NCBI RefSeq assembly: GCF_001613425.1
Contig: NZ_BDCI01000047.1
Span: 62,001 to 126,000, forward strand
Source of the DNA: Nocardia vulneris
GTDB taxonomy: Bacteria > Actinomycetota > Actinomycetes > Mycobacteriales > Mycobacteriaceae
Reading direction: 5' to 3'
DNA length: 64,000 nucleotides
Shown here: piece by piece, positions 24,895 through 33,668 of the stretch
How the letters are laid out: the number at the start of each line of letters is the position of its first letter
How positions within the stretch are numbered: position 1 is the stretch's first letter
Notes under the pieces: generated by a model
Database searches by the model: none
Seen by the model: the letters and a program-made list of their open reading frames with translations, nothing else
Told to the model about the DNA's origin: nothing
Position numbers and translations under genes: made by a program

Positions 24895-25440
24895 GTGGAG
24901 GAATTTCTGCCCCTGGCCGTGTTGGGTACGGCCGCGTTGTCCGAGGGTGTCAGGTTTCTCTACGACCAGGCCGGTGAGTTGCTCCGGCGACGACGTGCGG
25001 GTTCGGATCCGGAATCGGACCCGGGCACCGACCTCGAGACGCCGCCGGTCGTGACCGAACCCGAACAACTCCCCGCGCCGGACATGGCACAGGTGGAGCG
25101 ATTCGAACCCGAACTGCGCGCTTTGCGCAGCGATCTGCATGAATACGCGGCCGGTGTGGACCCTGTCGCGCCGTCGGACGAACGCCTGCTCCACCTCGTC
25201 GACGCCCTGCGTCGCGTGCTGGAGGCGATCCACGGTACGCCGCTGGTATTCGCGGGCGAAGGGCGAGAATCGGCTCAGGTGCGCGGCAGCATCGACGCAG
25301 ACCAGGTAGCAGGCTACGTGGCCGCGGTGCGCGCCGACCGCGCCGAGGGCACGATCGAGGGCCACACGCGGGTGCGCGAGGTGGCCGCGGGAGGGCAAGC
25401 CATTGGAGTCGATCTCGGAGCCGACCGCCGGGAACGGTGA
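24895..25440 (+). CDS. Small partner protein of the STAND ATPase
   Basis: The 181-residue protein starts with a hydrophobic helix (FLPLAVLGTAALSEGVRFLY, about residues 4-23) followed by a basic stretch LLRRRRAG. An acidic/proline linker, a helical segment (about 68-115), and a short Gly/Val-rich beta-like C-terminus come next (VRGSIDADQVAGYVAAV, then TIEGHTRV and GGQAIGVDLG). It resembles small proteins I have seen encoded just before actinobacterial NTPase genes, but no domain is assigned. Its last 38 bases overlap the STAND gene start, so the two are translationally coupled. It could anchor to membranes or act as the effector. Confidence 0.75.
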   Translation: MEEFLPLAVLGTAALSEGVRFLYDQAGELLRRRRAGSDPESDPGTDLETPPVVTEPEQLPAPDMAQVERFEPELRALRSDLHEYAAGVDPVAPSDERLLHLVDALRRVLEAIHGTPLVFAGEGRESAQVRGSIDADQVAGYVAAVRADRAEGTIEGHTRVREVAAGGQAIGVDLGADRRER

Positions 25441-28400
25441 CCGAGGCCCACGCCCGTTCGCCGAGCTGATCCAGGACCGGGTCGGACCGGACTTCGTCGA
25501 GCGTAAATGGTTGCGGGACAGCGCAACAGCGGCAGCCGAAACCAACAGGTACGTCCTGGTGATCGGCGAGCCGGGAGCGGGCAAAACCAGCCTGCTCGCC
25601 GGATTGTCGCACGCCCATCCCGACTGGCTCCGCTACTTCATCCGCCAGGACAGCCGAATCCGGTTGGCAGGCGGGGACATCCAGTCATTTCTGCTGTCCA
25701 TCGGCCACCAGCTCGCCCGCGCGCGGCCGGAGCTGTTCGAACCCGAACGCCTCTCGGTCGTCGTTCGCCAGCACATCGAGACAGTCGCGCACGGCGGTCG
25801 AGCGATCGGCATCCGCATCGAGGACCTGACCGTCTCGCCGTTCCATCGCACCGCCGTCCTCGAGGTGGAACAGCGGATCAGCAAGGTCTCGGGGACGGTG
25901 ACCGGTATCGAAATCGGTTACGCCACTCTCGAACCCCGGCTGCTGGAGCCGGATAATCTGGCGCATCTGGCATTGCTCGCGCCGGCCGAAGTCCTGCTCG
26001 CTGCGGACCCGACCGCCAGGATCGTGATCGTGCTCGACGCGCTCGACGAACTGGCGGGCGACCAAGCCGCACCGAGCCTCCTGCGCTGGCTCGCCGACGG
26101 ACCCGAGCTGCCACCGAACATCTGTGTCCTCATGACCTCTCGGCCGCATGCCGGGCTCGGTCAGCTGCGATCCGCGCGCGTCGGACAGCTCGCCGAGATA
26201 CTCATCGATCCAGGCTCCCCGCAGGTGGCCGACGACCTCGTCGGCTACGCCCGGCGGGTGCTGAGTACCGAACCCATCGCGGCGGCCGCGCGAGCACAGG
26301 GCTACCTGCTCGATCAATTCCACCGTGACGTCGCCGACCGAGCCGGCGGAAACTTTCTCTACCTGTCCACCTATGCGCGAGCACTGACCGACGCTCTCGC
26401 CGCGGATGCGCCACAGACCGCGCGGTTGCTCGAGGTCGTCGGGCTGCCGCCCGGACTGGCGGGTCTGTACTCGTATTTCATCGACACCCTGCGCACCGAC
26501 CTCACCCGGCTCGGCCTACTCGAGATCCGCGATCCGATCAGCGCCGACGACACGCTGACACCGGCCTGGGAAGGGGTGGTGCAGCCGATTCTCGGCGTGC
26601 TCGCGGTGGCCGGGGACGCGTTGACCACGGATGAACTCAGCACGCTGGCCGGTGTGCGGGTCTGGCCGAGTTCGGTACGCAGCATCCTGGCCCGGCTGCG
26701 CTGGTTGCTCGACGTCCGCGACGATCGAATCACCCTGTATCACAACTCGATCGGCGAATTCCTCACCAGCGAGCCGACCCGCCGGCAGCGCCCCGAGTAC
26801 GCGGTCGACGCCCAGGAGTGGCACGAGCGCATCGTCCGCCACTACCGCGGCCGGGCCGCCTCGTGGGCCGCCGTCGACTGGGACAGTGTCGACCGTTACG
26901 GGCTCGTCCACCTCGGCAGGCACCTGGCCGGCAGCCGCGCCGCCGTCGCAGCGGAGCTGGCCGACCTCGTCTGTCCTGGGCTGCGTCGCGCCATCCGGGC
27001 TACCCTGGGCAGCGACCGTCACTTCCTCGGCCTGGTCGAGCTCGCGGCAGAGCGAGTTCTCGAAAGCCCCTCGCCGACAACGGGATTACCGGCGATCGTG
27101 TATCTGGGCGTGGTCCGTCGGCAAGCGCTGCGCTCGGTGCACGACGTGACGCCCGGCGTGCTGGGCCTGCTGGCTCGGATGGGACGCACCGAGATTGCGA
27201 TCGAGCATGTGCTGGCAGTGCCGCCGTCGTATCAGCAGTTCCTGGGCATGCACGAGATCGTGCGGCACACGCCGCGAGGCGCGAGCGACGCCCGCCTGCG
27301 CGACCTGTTGGTGCAGAGCGCGTTGACGGTGCCGGCCAACGAGATCGGCACGCTGCAACCGGTCCAGTACCCGCTGCGATGGGCCGCGACGGCGATCGCG
27401 CCGTACGATCTCGACCGCGCCTTCGTGCTGTGGGAGCGGGCCCGGCGACCCGACTCCGGCTGGCGCGAGGACCATCCGCCGGACGCCCTGTATCGCGCGG
27501 CCGCGGCATCCAGTGACGGCCGCGCGGCACGAACACTCGTCGCCGCGATCCAGACCGATCGGGCAGGCGACTACCTGGATCTCGCCGCCCGCCCCGGCAC
27601 CGAGGACGTGCCGGAGCTGCTTCGGCTCGCCGAGTCGAGTCTGACCGAAGCCACCACGGCGGGCCGTTTGCATTGCCGCGCCAGGCTTTTCCGGGCGTGG
27701 CTGCCGCACGAGGCGGACCGTGCCGATCGGCATCGGACGGAGCTGCTCGCGGAAGTCGAGCGGGGCAGCGACGACGCGGGCGCGCTCGGACGCGGCTTGG
27801 TCGACGCCGCCACCGAATTGGCCGACCTCGATCGGGCAACGGCTCAGCACCTGCTCGGCCGTCTCTCGACCGTCCCCGTCAACGGCCACACCGAAGAGGC
27901 ATTTCTGCGAGCGGCACGCTTGCAGGCGAGATGGGGCGCGGTATTCGAGAGTGGCCGGCTGCTGAACCAGCTCTACGAGTGGAACAATTCCGTCTGGTGC
28001 CGAGTCGGACGAGCCTCGGTGGTGGCCGAGTTCGACACGGCCGACGCGGTGGGAATGATCGAGGACGCGCATGCCACGATCCCCGCACACCGGCCGGACC
28101 TGGACATCATCAGCCGAATGAACCGGGAAAGCCAATTACGTAGTATCGCATTGGGTTTCGCCGAGTTCGACCTGAGCCGAGCGTCAGCGGTAGCCAGGGA
28201 GCTGACGGAAACCACCTGGTCCCAAATGGTTACGGACCGCTACAGCGTCCTCGCTCTGCTCGCGCATCGTCACCTGGACGCCGGTGACACCGAGCAGGCG
28301 ACCGCGCTGCTGCACGAATGCCTCGACCGTCCCGGCGAGGTCCGCCCGCTGGTCGACGCCCCGAAAACCGTGCCGTTCCGGCTCGCGGACAGCGAGCGGG

Positions 28401-29791
28401 CCGACGCGCCGGGTGCGCGCGAATTCGCCCTCATGTATTTGCACAATCACATGCGCGACTGGGCAACGCTGTGCCGCACTCGCTTCCACCGCTCACCGGG
28501 CGACGTGGTCCGCGCGCTGACACCCGGACCGAGAGCAATCGCAAACCCCTACAGCTGGGCACGCACCACCCGGGTCTTCGCTCAACACCTCGCTCGTCAT
28601 GATCTGCGGCGGGCGATCGCACTGGTCGGCGCGCTGGCCGACGACGGCGAGCGGGTTGTCGGCTTGGCCACGATGTTCCAGTTCGCCGCGAGCGTCGCCG
28701 TCGACAGCACCGACGAAACAGCGAACAGCATGTGGGCGCAGTTCCGTACGGCGCTCGCCCGAATGCGGCGCTATGAATGGGTTTTCGACGACGGACTCGA
28801 CGCGACTCCCTTCGCCTACGTGCGGCCGGACCATCGCACCCGGTTCGACGCCGCCTTCTGGCTCATCCCGTATGAGGCCGATTCCGCCATGGCGTTCCTG
28901 TCCCAGAGCGGTGCACGATATCTGACCGACGCCTTCGCAATGGTTTTCGGCTACGAGGGTTCGTCGGGATACATGATCAGTGCGGTGCAGGGCGGCCGAC
29001 CGTTTCCGCCTTATCGGCAGCTGCACGCCGCGACGCTGTCCGTGCCCTCGGACGGAACCGGATTCGACGAGCTGCTGTGGAGCATCAGCCATGCCATGGC
29101 ATGGGTCCATGAACATCTGATCATCTCGAGTACCGGACAGCCGACGCTGTCCGCGCCGATGCCACGCATCCCCGACCCGCTCTACGCCGCGCTGGTGGAC
29201 CTGCTGTTCCATCCGCCGGGCAGGGCTCCTTATCGGGACTTCGCCGATCGAGTCCGCGAGCTGATGACCGGTGACCGGCTGCCCGCGGTCGCCGGTCTGG
29301 TCGCGTTCGCCGCGGGGCTGCGCCCGGCCGGGGACGCGCTTCTTCGCGAACTCGGCACGGAGATTCTCGCCGAGGCGCACCGCCGCGATCGGGCCACCCG
29401 CGTCGTCACGCTGCTCCAGTTCGCGGTATCGCCGACCTGTGCCGCGCTGGTGGACCCGGTCGAATTGCTCACGGACGCCGCCGAACTCGGTTTCGACCCG
29501 GAACTGTCGGTGTACCACGAGGTGATCACCGAACTGTTCCCCGTGCTACTGCACCGGGCTCCGGCATTGGCTTTGCGTCAGCTCTATGCCGCCCTCCGCG
29601 ACAACTGGGCCCTGGCGATGGCGCTACTCGAGCGCGGCGCCGAACCGCTGCTCGCGGCCCTCGGTTTCGACGCGGTCGAAGCCCTGCATGCCGAAATCCG
29701 CCGAGCTGTGGCCTGCGTCGCCGACGACGGTACGGCGCCGGAGCTGGTGGACGGCGTGGATTTCGGGACAGCAGCGTCCGCCGCACTGTGA
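25403..29791 (+). CDS. STAND/NACHT-type ATPase with long helical C-terminus
   Basis: The 1462-residue protein starts at a TTG with GGGAGGG upstream, inside the 3' end of the preceding gene. NTPase module: Walker A GEPGAGKTS (about residues 55-63), Walker B IVIVLDALDEL (207-217, DxxDE form) and sensor LMTSRP (243-248), then a winged-helix-like segment near 390-450 (LYHNSIGEFL). From about residue 480 to the end there is only helical, Leu/Ala/Arg-rich sequence like degenerate TPR or HEAT repeats, the usual sensor region of STAND proteins. No N-terminal nuclease, TIR, protease or transmembrane effector is fused. Known antiviral STANDs (Avs) share the ATPase-plus-repeats plan. Anti-phage function is inferred, not shown. 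Confidence 0.82.
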   Translation: MESISEPTAGNGDRGPRPFAELIQDRVGPDFVERKWLRDSATAAAETNRYVLVIGEPGAGKTSLLAGLSHAHPDWLRYFIRQDSRIRLAGGDIQSFLLSIGHQLARARPELFEPERLSVVVRQHIETVAHGGRAIGIRIEDLTVSPFHRTAVLEVEQRISKVSGTVTGIEIGYATLEPRLLEPDNLAHLALLAPAEVLLAADPTARIVIVLDALDELAGDQAAPSLLRWLADGPELPPNICVLMTSRPHAGLGQLRSARVGQLAEILIDPGSPQVADDLVGYARRVLSTEPIAAAARAQGYLLDQFHRDVADRAGGNFLYLSTYARALTDALAADAPQTARLLEVVGLPPGLAGLYSYFIDTLRTDLTRLGLLEIRDPISADDTLTPAWEGVVQPILGVLAVAGDALTTDELSTLAGVRVWPSSVRSILARLRWLLDVRDDRITLYHNSIGEFLTSEPTRRQRPEYAVDAQEWHERIVRHYRGRAASWAAVDWDSVDRYGLVHLGRHLAGSRAAVAAELADLVCPGLRRAIRATLGSDRHFLGLVELAAERVLESPSPTTGLPAIVYLGVVRRQALRSVHDVTPGVLGLLARMGRTEIAIEHVLAVPPSYQQFLGMHEIVRHTPRGASDARLRDLLVQSALTVPANEIGTLQPVQYPLRWAATAIAPYDLDRAFVLWERARRPDSGWREDHPPDALYRAAAASSDGRAARTLVAAIQTDRAGDYLDLAARPGTEDVPELLRLAESSLTEATTAGRLHCRARLFRAWLPHEADRADRHRTELLAEVERGSDDAGALGRGLVDAATELADLDRATAQHLLGRLSTVPVNGHTEEAFLRAARLQARWGAVFESGRLLNQLYEWNNSVWCRVGRASVVAEFDTADAVGMIEDAHATIPAHRPDLDIISRMNRESQLRSIALGFAEFDLSRASAVARELTETTWSQMVTDRYSVLALLAHRHLDAGDTEQATALLHECLDRPGEVRPLVDAPKTVPFRLADSERADAPGAREFALMYLHNHMRDWATLCRTRFHRSPGDVVRALTPGPRAIANPYSWARTTRVFAQHLARHDLRRAIALVGALADDGERVVGLATMFQFAASVAVDSTDETANSMWAQFRTALARMRRYEWVFDDGLDATPFAYVRPDHRTRFDAAFWLIPYEADSAMAFLSQSGARYLTDAFAMVFGYEGSSGYMISAVQGGRPFPPYRQLHAATLSVPSDGTGFDELLWSISHAMAWVHEHLIISSTGQPTLSAPMPRIPDPLYAALVDLLFHPPGRAPYRDFADRVRELMTGDRLPAVAGLVAFAAGLRPAGDALLRELGTEILAEAHRRDRATRVVTLLQFAVSPTCAALVDPVELLTDAAELGFDPELSVYHEVITELFPVLLHRAPALALRQLYAALRDNWALAMALLERGAEPLLAALGFDAVEALHAEIRRAVACVADDGTAPELVDGVDFGTAASAAL

Positions 29792-29860
29792 CCGGACGCG
29801 CGCCTACCAGTCGAATCGGCAGCATTGATCGCGGGCGCGCAGGGCACAGGCGACGAGCCG

Positions 29861-30298
29861 CTAGGCTCGGCTCAGCCCCTCGCGGAACCATTCCGGCATG
29901 TCTTGATCCGACCGCGGAAACCACCTGTTCTCGGTGCCGAAGTGCTCAGCCGTCGGCGGTGTCGAGAAGGCTGGTAGCTGATCTCGGTTGTATCGGATGG
30001 TGAAGCGGTCGGGCGGATCCAGGATGTACTCGAACTCGATCCATGAGCCGAGTCCCTGCACGTACATTCCTTTCCGCAGTTGCTGAAACTTCCGCCAGAC
30101 GTCAGGCGGGAAGGACCAGGCTCGGATCGTGCCGTCGGGCATACGCACGCCGGTATCGGATTCCGCGTGCGGCCCGATCATCTTGGCGCGCACTACAAGT
30201 CGAGTCCAGCCGATCGGCAGGGTGGGGAGCACCTCGCGCGTGATCTCGGTGAGCTTGTCGTGCTGTTCGATCGGGTCGAGCGTCGGCCAGTTCGGCAT
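29861..30298 (-). CDS. YezG/DUF600-type immunity protein
   Basis: The 145-residue acidic/aromatic protein has a helical N-terminus (EQHDKLTEITREVLPTLPIG), WSFPPDVWRKFQQLRKGMYV in the middle, and a C-terminal TENRWFPRSDQDMPEWFREG. This fits the YezG (DUF600) immunity family that protects against toxins of contact-dependent or polymorphic systems. GGAGG precedes the ATG. No toxin gene is adjacent, so it is an orphan. It lies convergent to and just after the STAND gene. Confidence 0.65.
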   Translation of the reverse strand: MPNWPTLDPIEQHDKLTEITREVLPTLPIGWTRLVVRAKMIGPHAESDTGVRMPDGTIRAWSFPPDVWRKFQQLRKGMYVQGLGSWIEFEYILDPPDRFTIRYNRDQLPAFSTPPTAEHFGTENRWFPRSDQDMPEWFREGLSRA

Positions 30299-30407
30299 CT
30301 GGTCAATCCTCCTGCGGGAATGCGCCGTTGCGAGCGAAGACCAGCCTGCCCGCCCCCGGCGCCGCACGGCAACTCGACGCACTCCGGCCCGCCGCCGACG
30401 AGGTGGT

Positions 30408-31118
30408 CTACGAGTCACGCCTGCGGCGCTTCAGGCACACGCTGAAGGTGGCGGCGAAGACGACGGCGGTGCCGATGCCGGTGAGACCGGCGCCCAGGCC
30501 GAAGGATAATTCGAAAGCTCCGGTGAGGATCACGATCAGGATCAGGACGAGTCCGCAGATCCACGTGGCGAGCGCCGCGAACAGGGCGATGAGCAAGGCG
30601 GTGGCGCGGTCGCCGGCGCGGCGGGAGCGGGCGGCCTTCACGGTGACCTCGGGCAACAGCGTCCAGTCCGCGCCGCGAAACTGCGCCCACACCAAGCGGA
30701 TTCGATCCACCTCCGCGTGCAGCAGCGGCTCGCTTCTGGAATCGAGATGAGGCAGCACGTATTTGCGTCCGGCGTGGTCGTAGACGACGGCGATCTCCCG
30801 AGCCACGTCGGCTTGCCCGACCGCCGCCACATTGGCTTCGATCTCGATGAGCTGGATATCGGGCCACGCGAGAACGCGGGTCTGCCACAGCGACCGGATG
30901 GTGAGCTGTCCCCGGTCGGTGATCGTCGCACTGCGCCGGTGCGCCAGGTAGGCGACGGCGATCACGGCACCGATCAGGACGACGGCACCGAGTAGGATCA
31001 CGAGTGGCGAGCCCGTTCTGGACAGTTGCGCCAAGCCCGCGGCGAAGCCGATCAGCGCGAGGCTCGGCAGCGCGTATCCCACTGAACCCGCACGATATTC
31101 GCGATATATCGGTTCCAT
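30408..31118 (-). CDS. Membrane protein with bacterial PH-like domain
   Basis: The 236-residue protein has two N-terminal helices (about 14-58), a central PH-like module (ATITDRGQLTIRSLWQTRVL, then WPDIQLIEIE and GRKYVLPHLD) and two C-terminal helices (about 175-226). Bacterial PH domains of this kind are common in actinobacterial membrane proteins of unknown role. No partner gene is evident. Confidence 0.7.
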   Translation of the reverse strand: MEPIYREYRAGSVGYALPSLALIGFAAGLAQLSRTGSPLVILLGAVVLIGAVIAVAYLAHRRSATITDRGQLTIRSLWQTRVLAWPDIQLIEIEANVAAVGQADVAREIAVVYDHAGRKYVLPHLDSRSEPLLHAEVDRIRLVWAQFRGADWTLLPEVTVKAARSRRAGDRATALLIALFAALATWICGLVLILIVILTGAFELSFGLGAGLTGIGTAVVFAATFSVCLKRRRRDS

Positions 31119-31225
31119 GCGAGCACGCTAGGCGCACTCGCTCCGGACCCCTCCGGAGCCGAAGTCACGACGATGGCGGCGGCCTGCCGACGCGATTGCC
31201 GGCAGGCCACCGCTGTCGCCGCCGC

Positions 31226-31708
31226 TCAGTCCCCTTCGGGAATGTCGGTGTAGCGCTGCAGGTACAGCTGCTCGCCGAGCTTTTCCAGCAGGGCGAGTTC
31301 GGTTTCCAGATAGTCGACGTGATGTTCCTCGTCTTCGAGGATCGCCTCGAAGATGCGGGCGGAGGTCACGTCGCCGCGGGAACGCATCAGCTCGATGCCG
31401 CCACGCAACCGCTCGACGGCTTCGAGCTCGATCTGCAGGTCGGCCTTCAGCTGTTCGGGCACGGTCTGGCCGATGCGCAGCGGGTTCAGCTTCTGATAGT
31501 TGGGCAGGCCATCGAGGAAGAGGATGCGGTCGGTGAGGATCTCCGCATGCTTCATCTCATCGATGGACTCGTAGCGGGTGTGCTTGGCGAGCTTGGTGAA
31601 ACCCCAGTTCGCCTGCATTTTGGCGTGCAGGAAGTACTGGTTGATCGCGGTGAGTTCCGCGGTCAGTTGCTCGTTGAGCACATTGATGATGTCCTTGTCG
31701 CCTTCCAT
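31226..31708 (-). CDS. bfr: Bacterioferritin
   Basis: The 160-residue protein has the four-helix ferritin fold with ferroxidase ligands Glu18, Glu51, His54 and the later EDEEHHVDYLE motif. Met52 is the heme ligand between subunits. It oxidises Fe(II) and stores Fe(III) in a 24-subunit shell. The start at MEGDKD matches the family. It lies 59 bases downstream of the Bfd-type ferredoxin on the same strand, so the pair is an operon under two IdeR boxes. In related actinobacteria, IdeR with iron activates bfr. Confidence 0.96.
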   Translation of the reverse strand: MEGDKDIINVLNEQLTAELTAINQYFLHAKMQANWGFTKLAKHTRYESIDEMKHAEILTDRILFLDGLPNYQKLNPLRIGQTVPEQLKADLQIELEAVERLRGGIELMRSRGDVTSARIFEAILEDEEHHVDYLETELALLEKLGEQLYLQRYTDIPEGD

Positions 31709-31767
31709 GGCCACGGATGGTGTCACACGTCACACCGGGGCTTTCCAGGAAGGATTGCCTATCTCGC

Positions 31768-31959
31768 TCAGGCGGCGGGCGCCTCGGGCCGGACCGTCGT
31801 CCGGGCTTGCCCGATCGCGTCGACGAGCCTGCGGGTGCAGCTGCCACAGCCGGGCTTCCAGCCGCAGACCGCTTTGACCTGCTTCACCGTCGCGGCACCG
31901 GCGGCGACGCAGCTGTGCACGTCCGCCTCGGAGACGGCGTTGCAGATACAGACGTACAC
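31768..31959 (-). CDS. bfd: Bacterioferritin-associated ferredoxin (Bfd)
   Basis: The 63-residue protein has the Bfd-type [2Fe-2S] binding fold: MYVCICNAVSE (Cys4, Cys6) and CGWKPGCGSCTRRLVD. Bfd passes electrons to bacterioferritin to release stored iron. It is the first gene before bfr, with tandem IdeR boxes starting 29 bases upstream of its start. Confidence 0.95.
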   Translation of the reverse strand: MYVCICNAVSEADVHSCVAAGAATVKQVKAVCGWKPGCGSCTRRLVDAIGQARTTVRPEAPAA

Positions 31960-31988
31960 GGTCGACCCTCGCAGGTAGGCTTCAGCTA

Positions 31989-32026
31989 GTAAGCGAGGCT
32001 AACCTAACTAGGTAAGCCTCACCTAA
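31989..32026. promoter_or_regulatory. Two abutting IdeR iron boxes
   Basis: Read on the minus strand, TTAGGTTAGCCTCGCTTAC (32007-31989) and TTAGGTGAGGCTTACCTAG (32026-32008) each resemble the IdeR/DmdR consensus TTAGGTTAGGCTAACCTAA. They are exactly adjacent and lie upstream of bfd-bfr. Both flanking genes are on the minus strand, so the target is bfd-bfr. Confidence 0.88.
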
Positions 32027-32078
32027 TTGGTAGCACCTTTTGTCCGCAAGATCCAGTTACCGATCCATCCTGTGACGT

Positions 32079-33530
32079 TCAGGGCACGAGGTGCCGCACG
32101 AGGTCGGCGGCTTCCACGGCGAGCCCCGGCGGATTCGTGGCGATGAACATCGCGTCGGCGGCCAGATTGCCCAGCACGTGCCAGGTCGGGTCGGGACGGC
32201 CCGCGACGAGCAGTCGGCGGGTGCCGGATTCGGTGCGCACTCCCCCGGCCTGCGCGGATTCGGCGGCGCCGCTCGCCAGCAACGCGCTGATCAGCGGCTC
32301 GGTCTCGGTAGGCGTGGTGTAGGCGGGCGGGTTGACCGCGTTGAAGACCGTGTCCGCGTGCCACTCGGCGCCGTCGTGCACGGTGAAACCGCCGCCGGTG
32401 CGCGCCTCGATCTTGCGAAGTCCGGCGCGAAGCCGCAACTGACCCGAATCCAGCAGCCGCAAAACGATTTTCGCATTGTGCGGCACCATCGGTGAACTCA
32501 GACTGCTGATCGTGCGAAAGTGCTCGGTGCGCAGCATGGTTCGATCCGATTCCGTCAGCAGCGGCCAGACGATCGGGCCGAGCACGCGGATCGCCATGGT
32601 GAGCAGGCGGCGGCCCTGATGTGGGTCGTCCAGTTCGGTCAGCTGCCGGCGCAACCGGGTCACCGGGTCCTCGGTGGCCCGGAGCTGCGTGGCGAACGAG
32701 TCGAAATCCTGTCCCAGCTCGGCGAGTTCGGCGCGCATGAGGTCGACCAGTTGCGGCAGCCGCACGACACCGGCGGCGGCCAGTCGCTGCCCGTTGGCTG
32801 CGGTGAGGTGTTTCGGCGCGAGCGGAAGGGGCCGCTGTTGCACGAACGGCAGGACGCCGCTGCGCGACAGCAGGCTGATCGGCCCGGTGTGGCCGTTCGC
32901 GGTGAGCGCCACGGCGGTATCGACCGCCGTCAACCCGCTGCCGATCACCGCGACGTGCGCGTCGGGCGGTACCTCGGTGATCGTGTCGCCCAACGGGTAT
33001 GGCTCGTTGACGTAGCCCGGCGCACCGGTCAACCCGTAATGGTCACGGGGACGGCCGCTTCCGACACTGAGCACCGCGCGGTCCACCGGATGGTCACCGA
33101 TCGCGGTGTGCAGCAACGCCTTGCCGCCCGCAGCACGGGAGAAGCCGACGACGCGTGCGTTCACCACGCTGACCCGCCGGCCCGTGCGCCGCAGGCGGTC
33201 GATCGCGCTCCGGGCGGTCTGCTCCAGATACTCGCCGTACATGCCGCGCGGTACCAGCGGCTGCCCGAGGCCCTCGTCGAAGTAGCGGGCCACTTCTGGC
33301 CGTCCCTGCAGCCATCGCTCGTAGTGCGCGCGGTCGGTGGCTCGCACCGACATCAGCGCCGGCGGCGCGTTCACCCGAACCGCCTCGATGTCCGCCTGGT
33401 AGGGCCGCCCGCGCCAGACCGCGGTCGAGCCGTCGAACACCGTGATGCTGCCCGCCGTGCCCGACGTGGCCGCGAACGCGTCGAGCAGCGCGACCGCCGC
33501 CGCGCCCGCACCGATGATGCCGAGATCCAT
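32079..33530 (-). CDS. FAD/NAD(P)-binding oxidoreductase
   Basis: The 483-residue protein has MDLGIIGAGAAAVALLDAFA as FAD site and a second dinucleotide site (HVAVIGSGLTAVDTAVAL). It ends with VLGNLAADAMFIATNPPGLA, as in the FAD-NAD(P)-binding family PF13454 (HpaX/YdhS-like). These proteins probably oxidise or hydroxylate small substrates; none is evident here. GGAAGGAAA precedes the ATG. It is divergent from a LuxR-type regulator, with a strong inverted repeat between, which indicates direct control. Confidence 0.85.
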   Translation of the reverse strand: MDLGIIGAGAAAVALLDAFAATSGTAGSITVFDGSTAVWRGRPYQADIEAVRVNAPPALMSVRATDRAHYERWLQGRPEVARYFDEGLGQPLVPRGMYGEYLEQTARSAIDRLRRTGRRVSVVNARVVGFSRAAGGKALLHTAIGDHPVDRAVLSVGSGRPRDHYGLTGAPGYVNEPYPLGDTITEVPPDAHVAVIGSGLTAVDTAVALTANGHTGPISLLSRSGVLPFVQQRPLPLAPKHLTAANGQRLAAAGVVRLPQLVDLMRAELAELGQDFDSFATQLRATEDPVTRLRRQLTELDDPHQGRRLLTMAIRVLGPIVWPLLTESDRTMLRTEHFRTISSLSSPMVPHNAKIVLRLLDSGQLRLRAGLRKIEARTGGGFTVHDGAEWHADTVFNAVNPPAYTTPTETEPLISALLASGAAESAQAGGVRTESGTRRLLVAGRPDPTWHVLGNLAADAMFIATNPPGLAVEAADLVRHLVP

Positions 33531-33589
33531 GCTGTTTCCTTCCGATCACTGAGACCGGACCAGCCTCACCCGGACGCGGTCACCGGGGA

Positions 33590-33646
33590 CATCCCTCGTT
33601 TGCGGGGGTTCCCGCCGTGATTTCGCACCCCCGCAAATGAGGGATG
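33590..33646. promoter_or_regulatory. Long inverted repeat, LuxR operator candidate
   Basis: Left arm CATCCCTCGTTTGCGGGGGT (33590-33609); the right arm is its reverse complement at 33627-33646 with one mismatch in 20. The 17-base spacer places both arms on one face of the helix. The repeat lies between the divergent FAD oxidoreductase and LuxR genes. Confidence 0.85.
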
Positions 33647-33668
33647 GCGGTCGGACGGCGGACACGGC

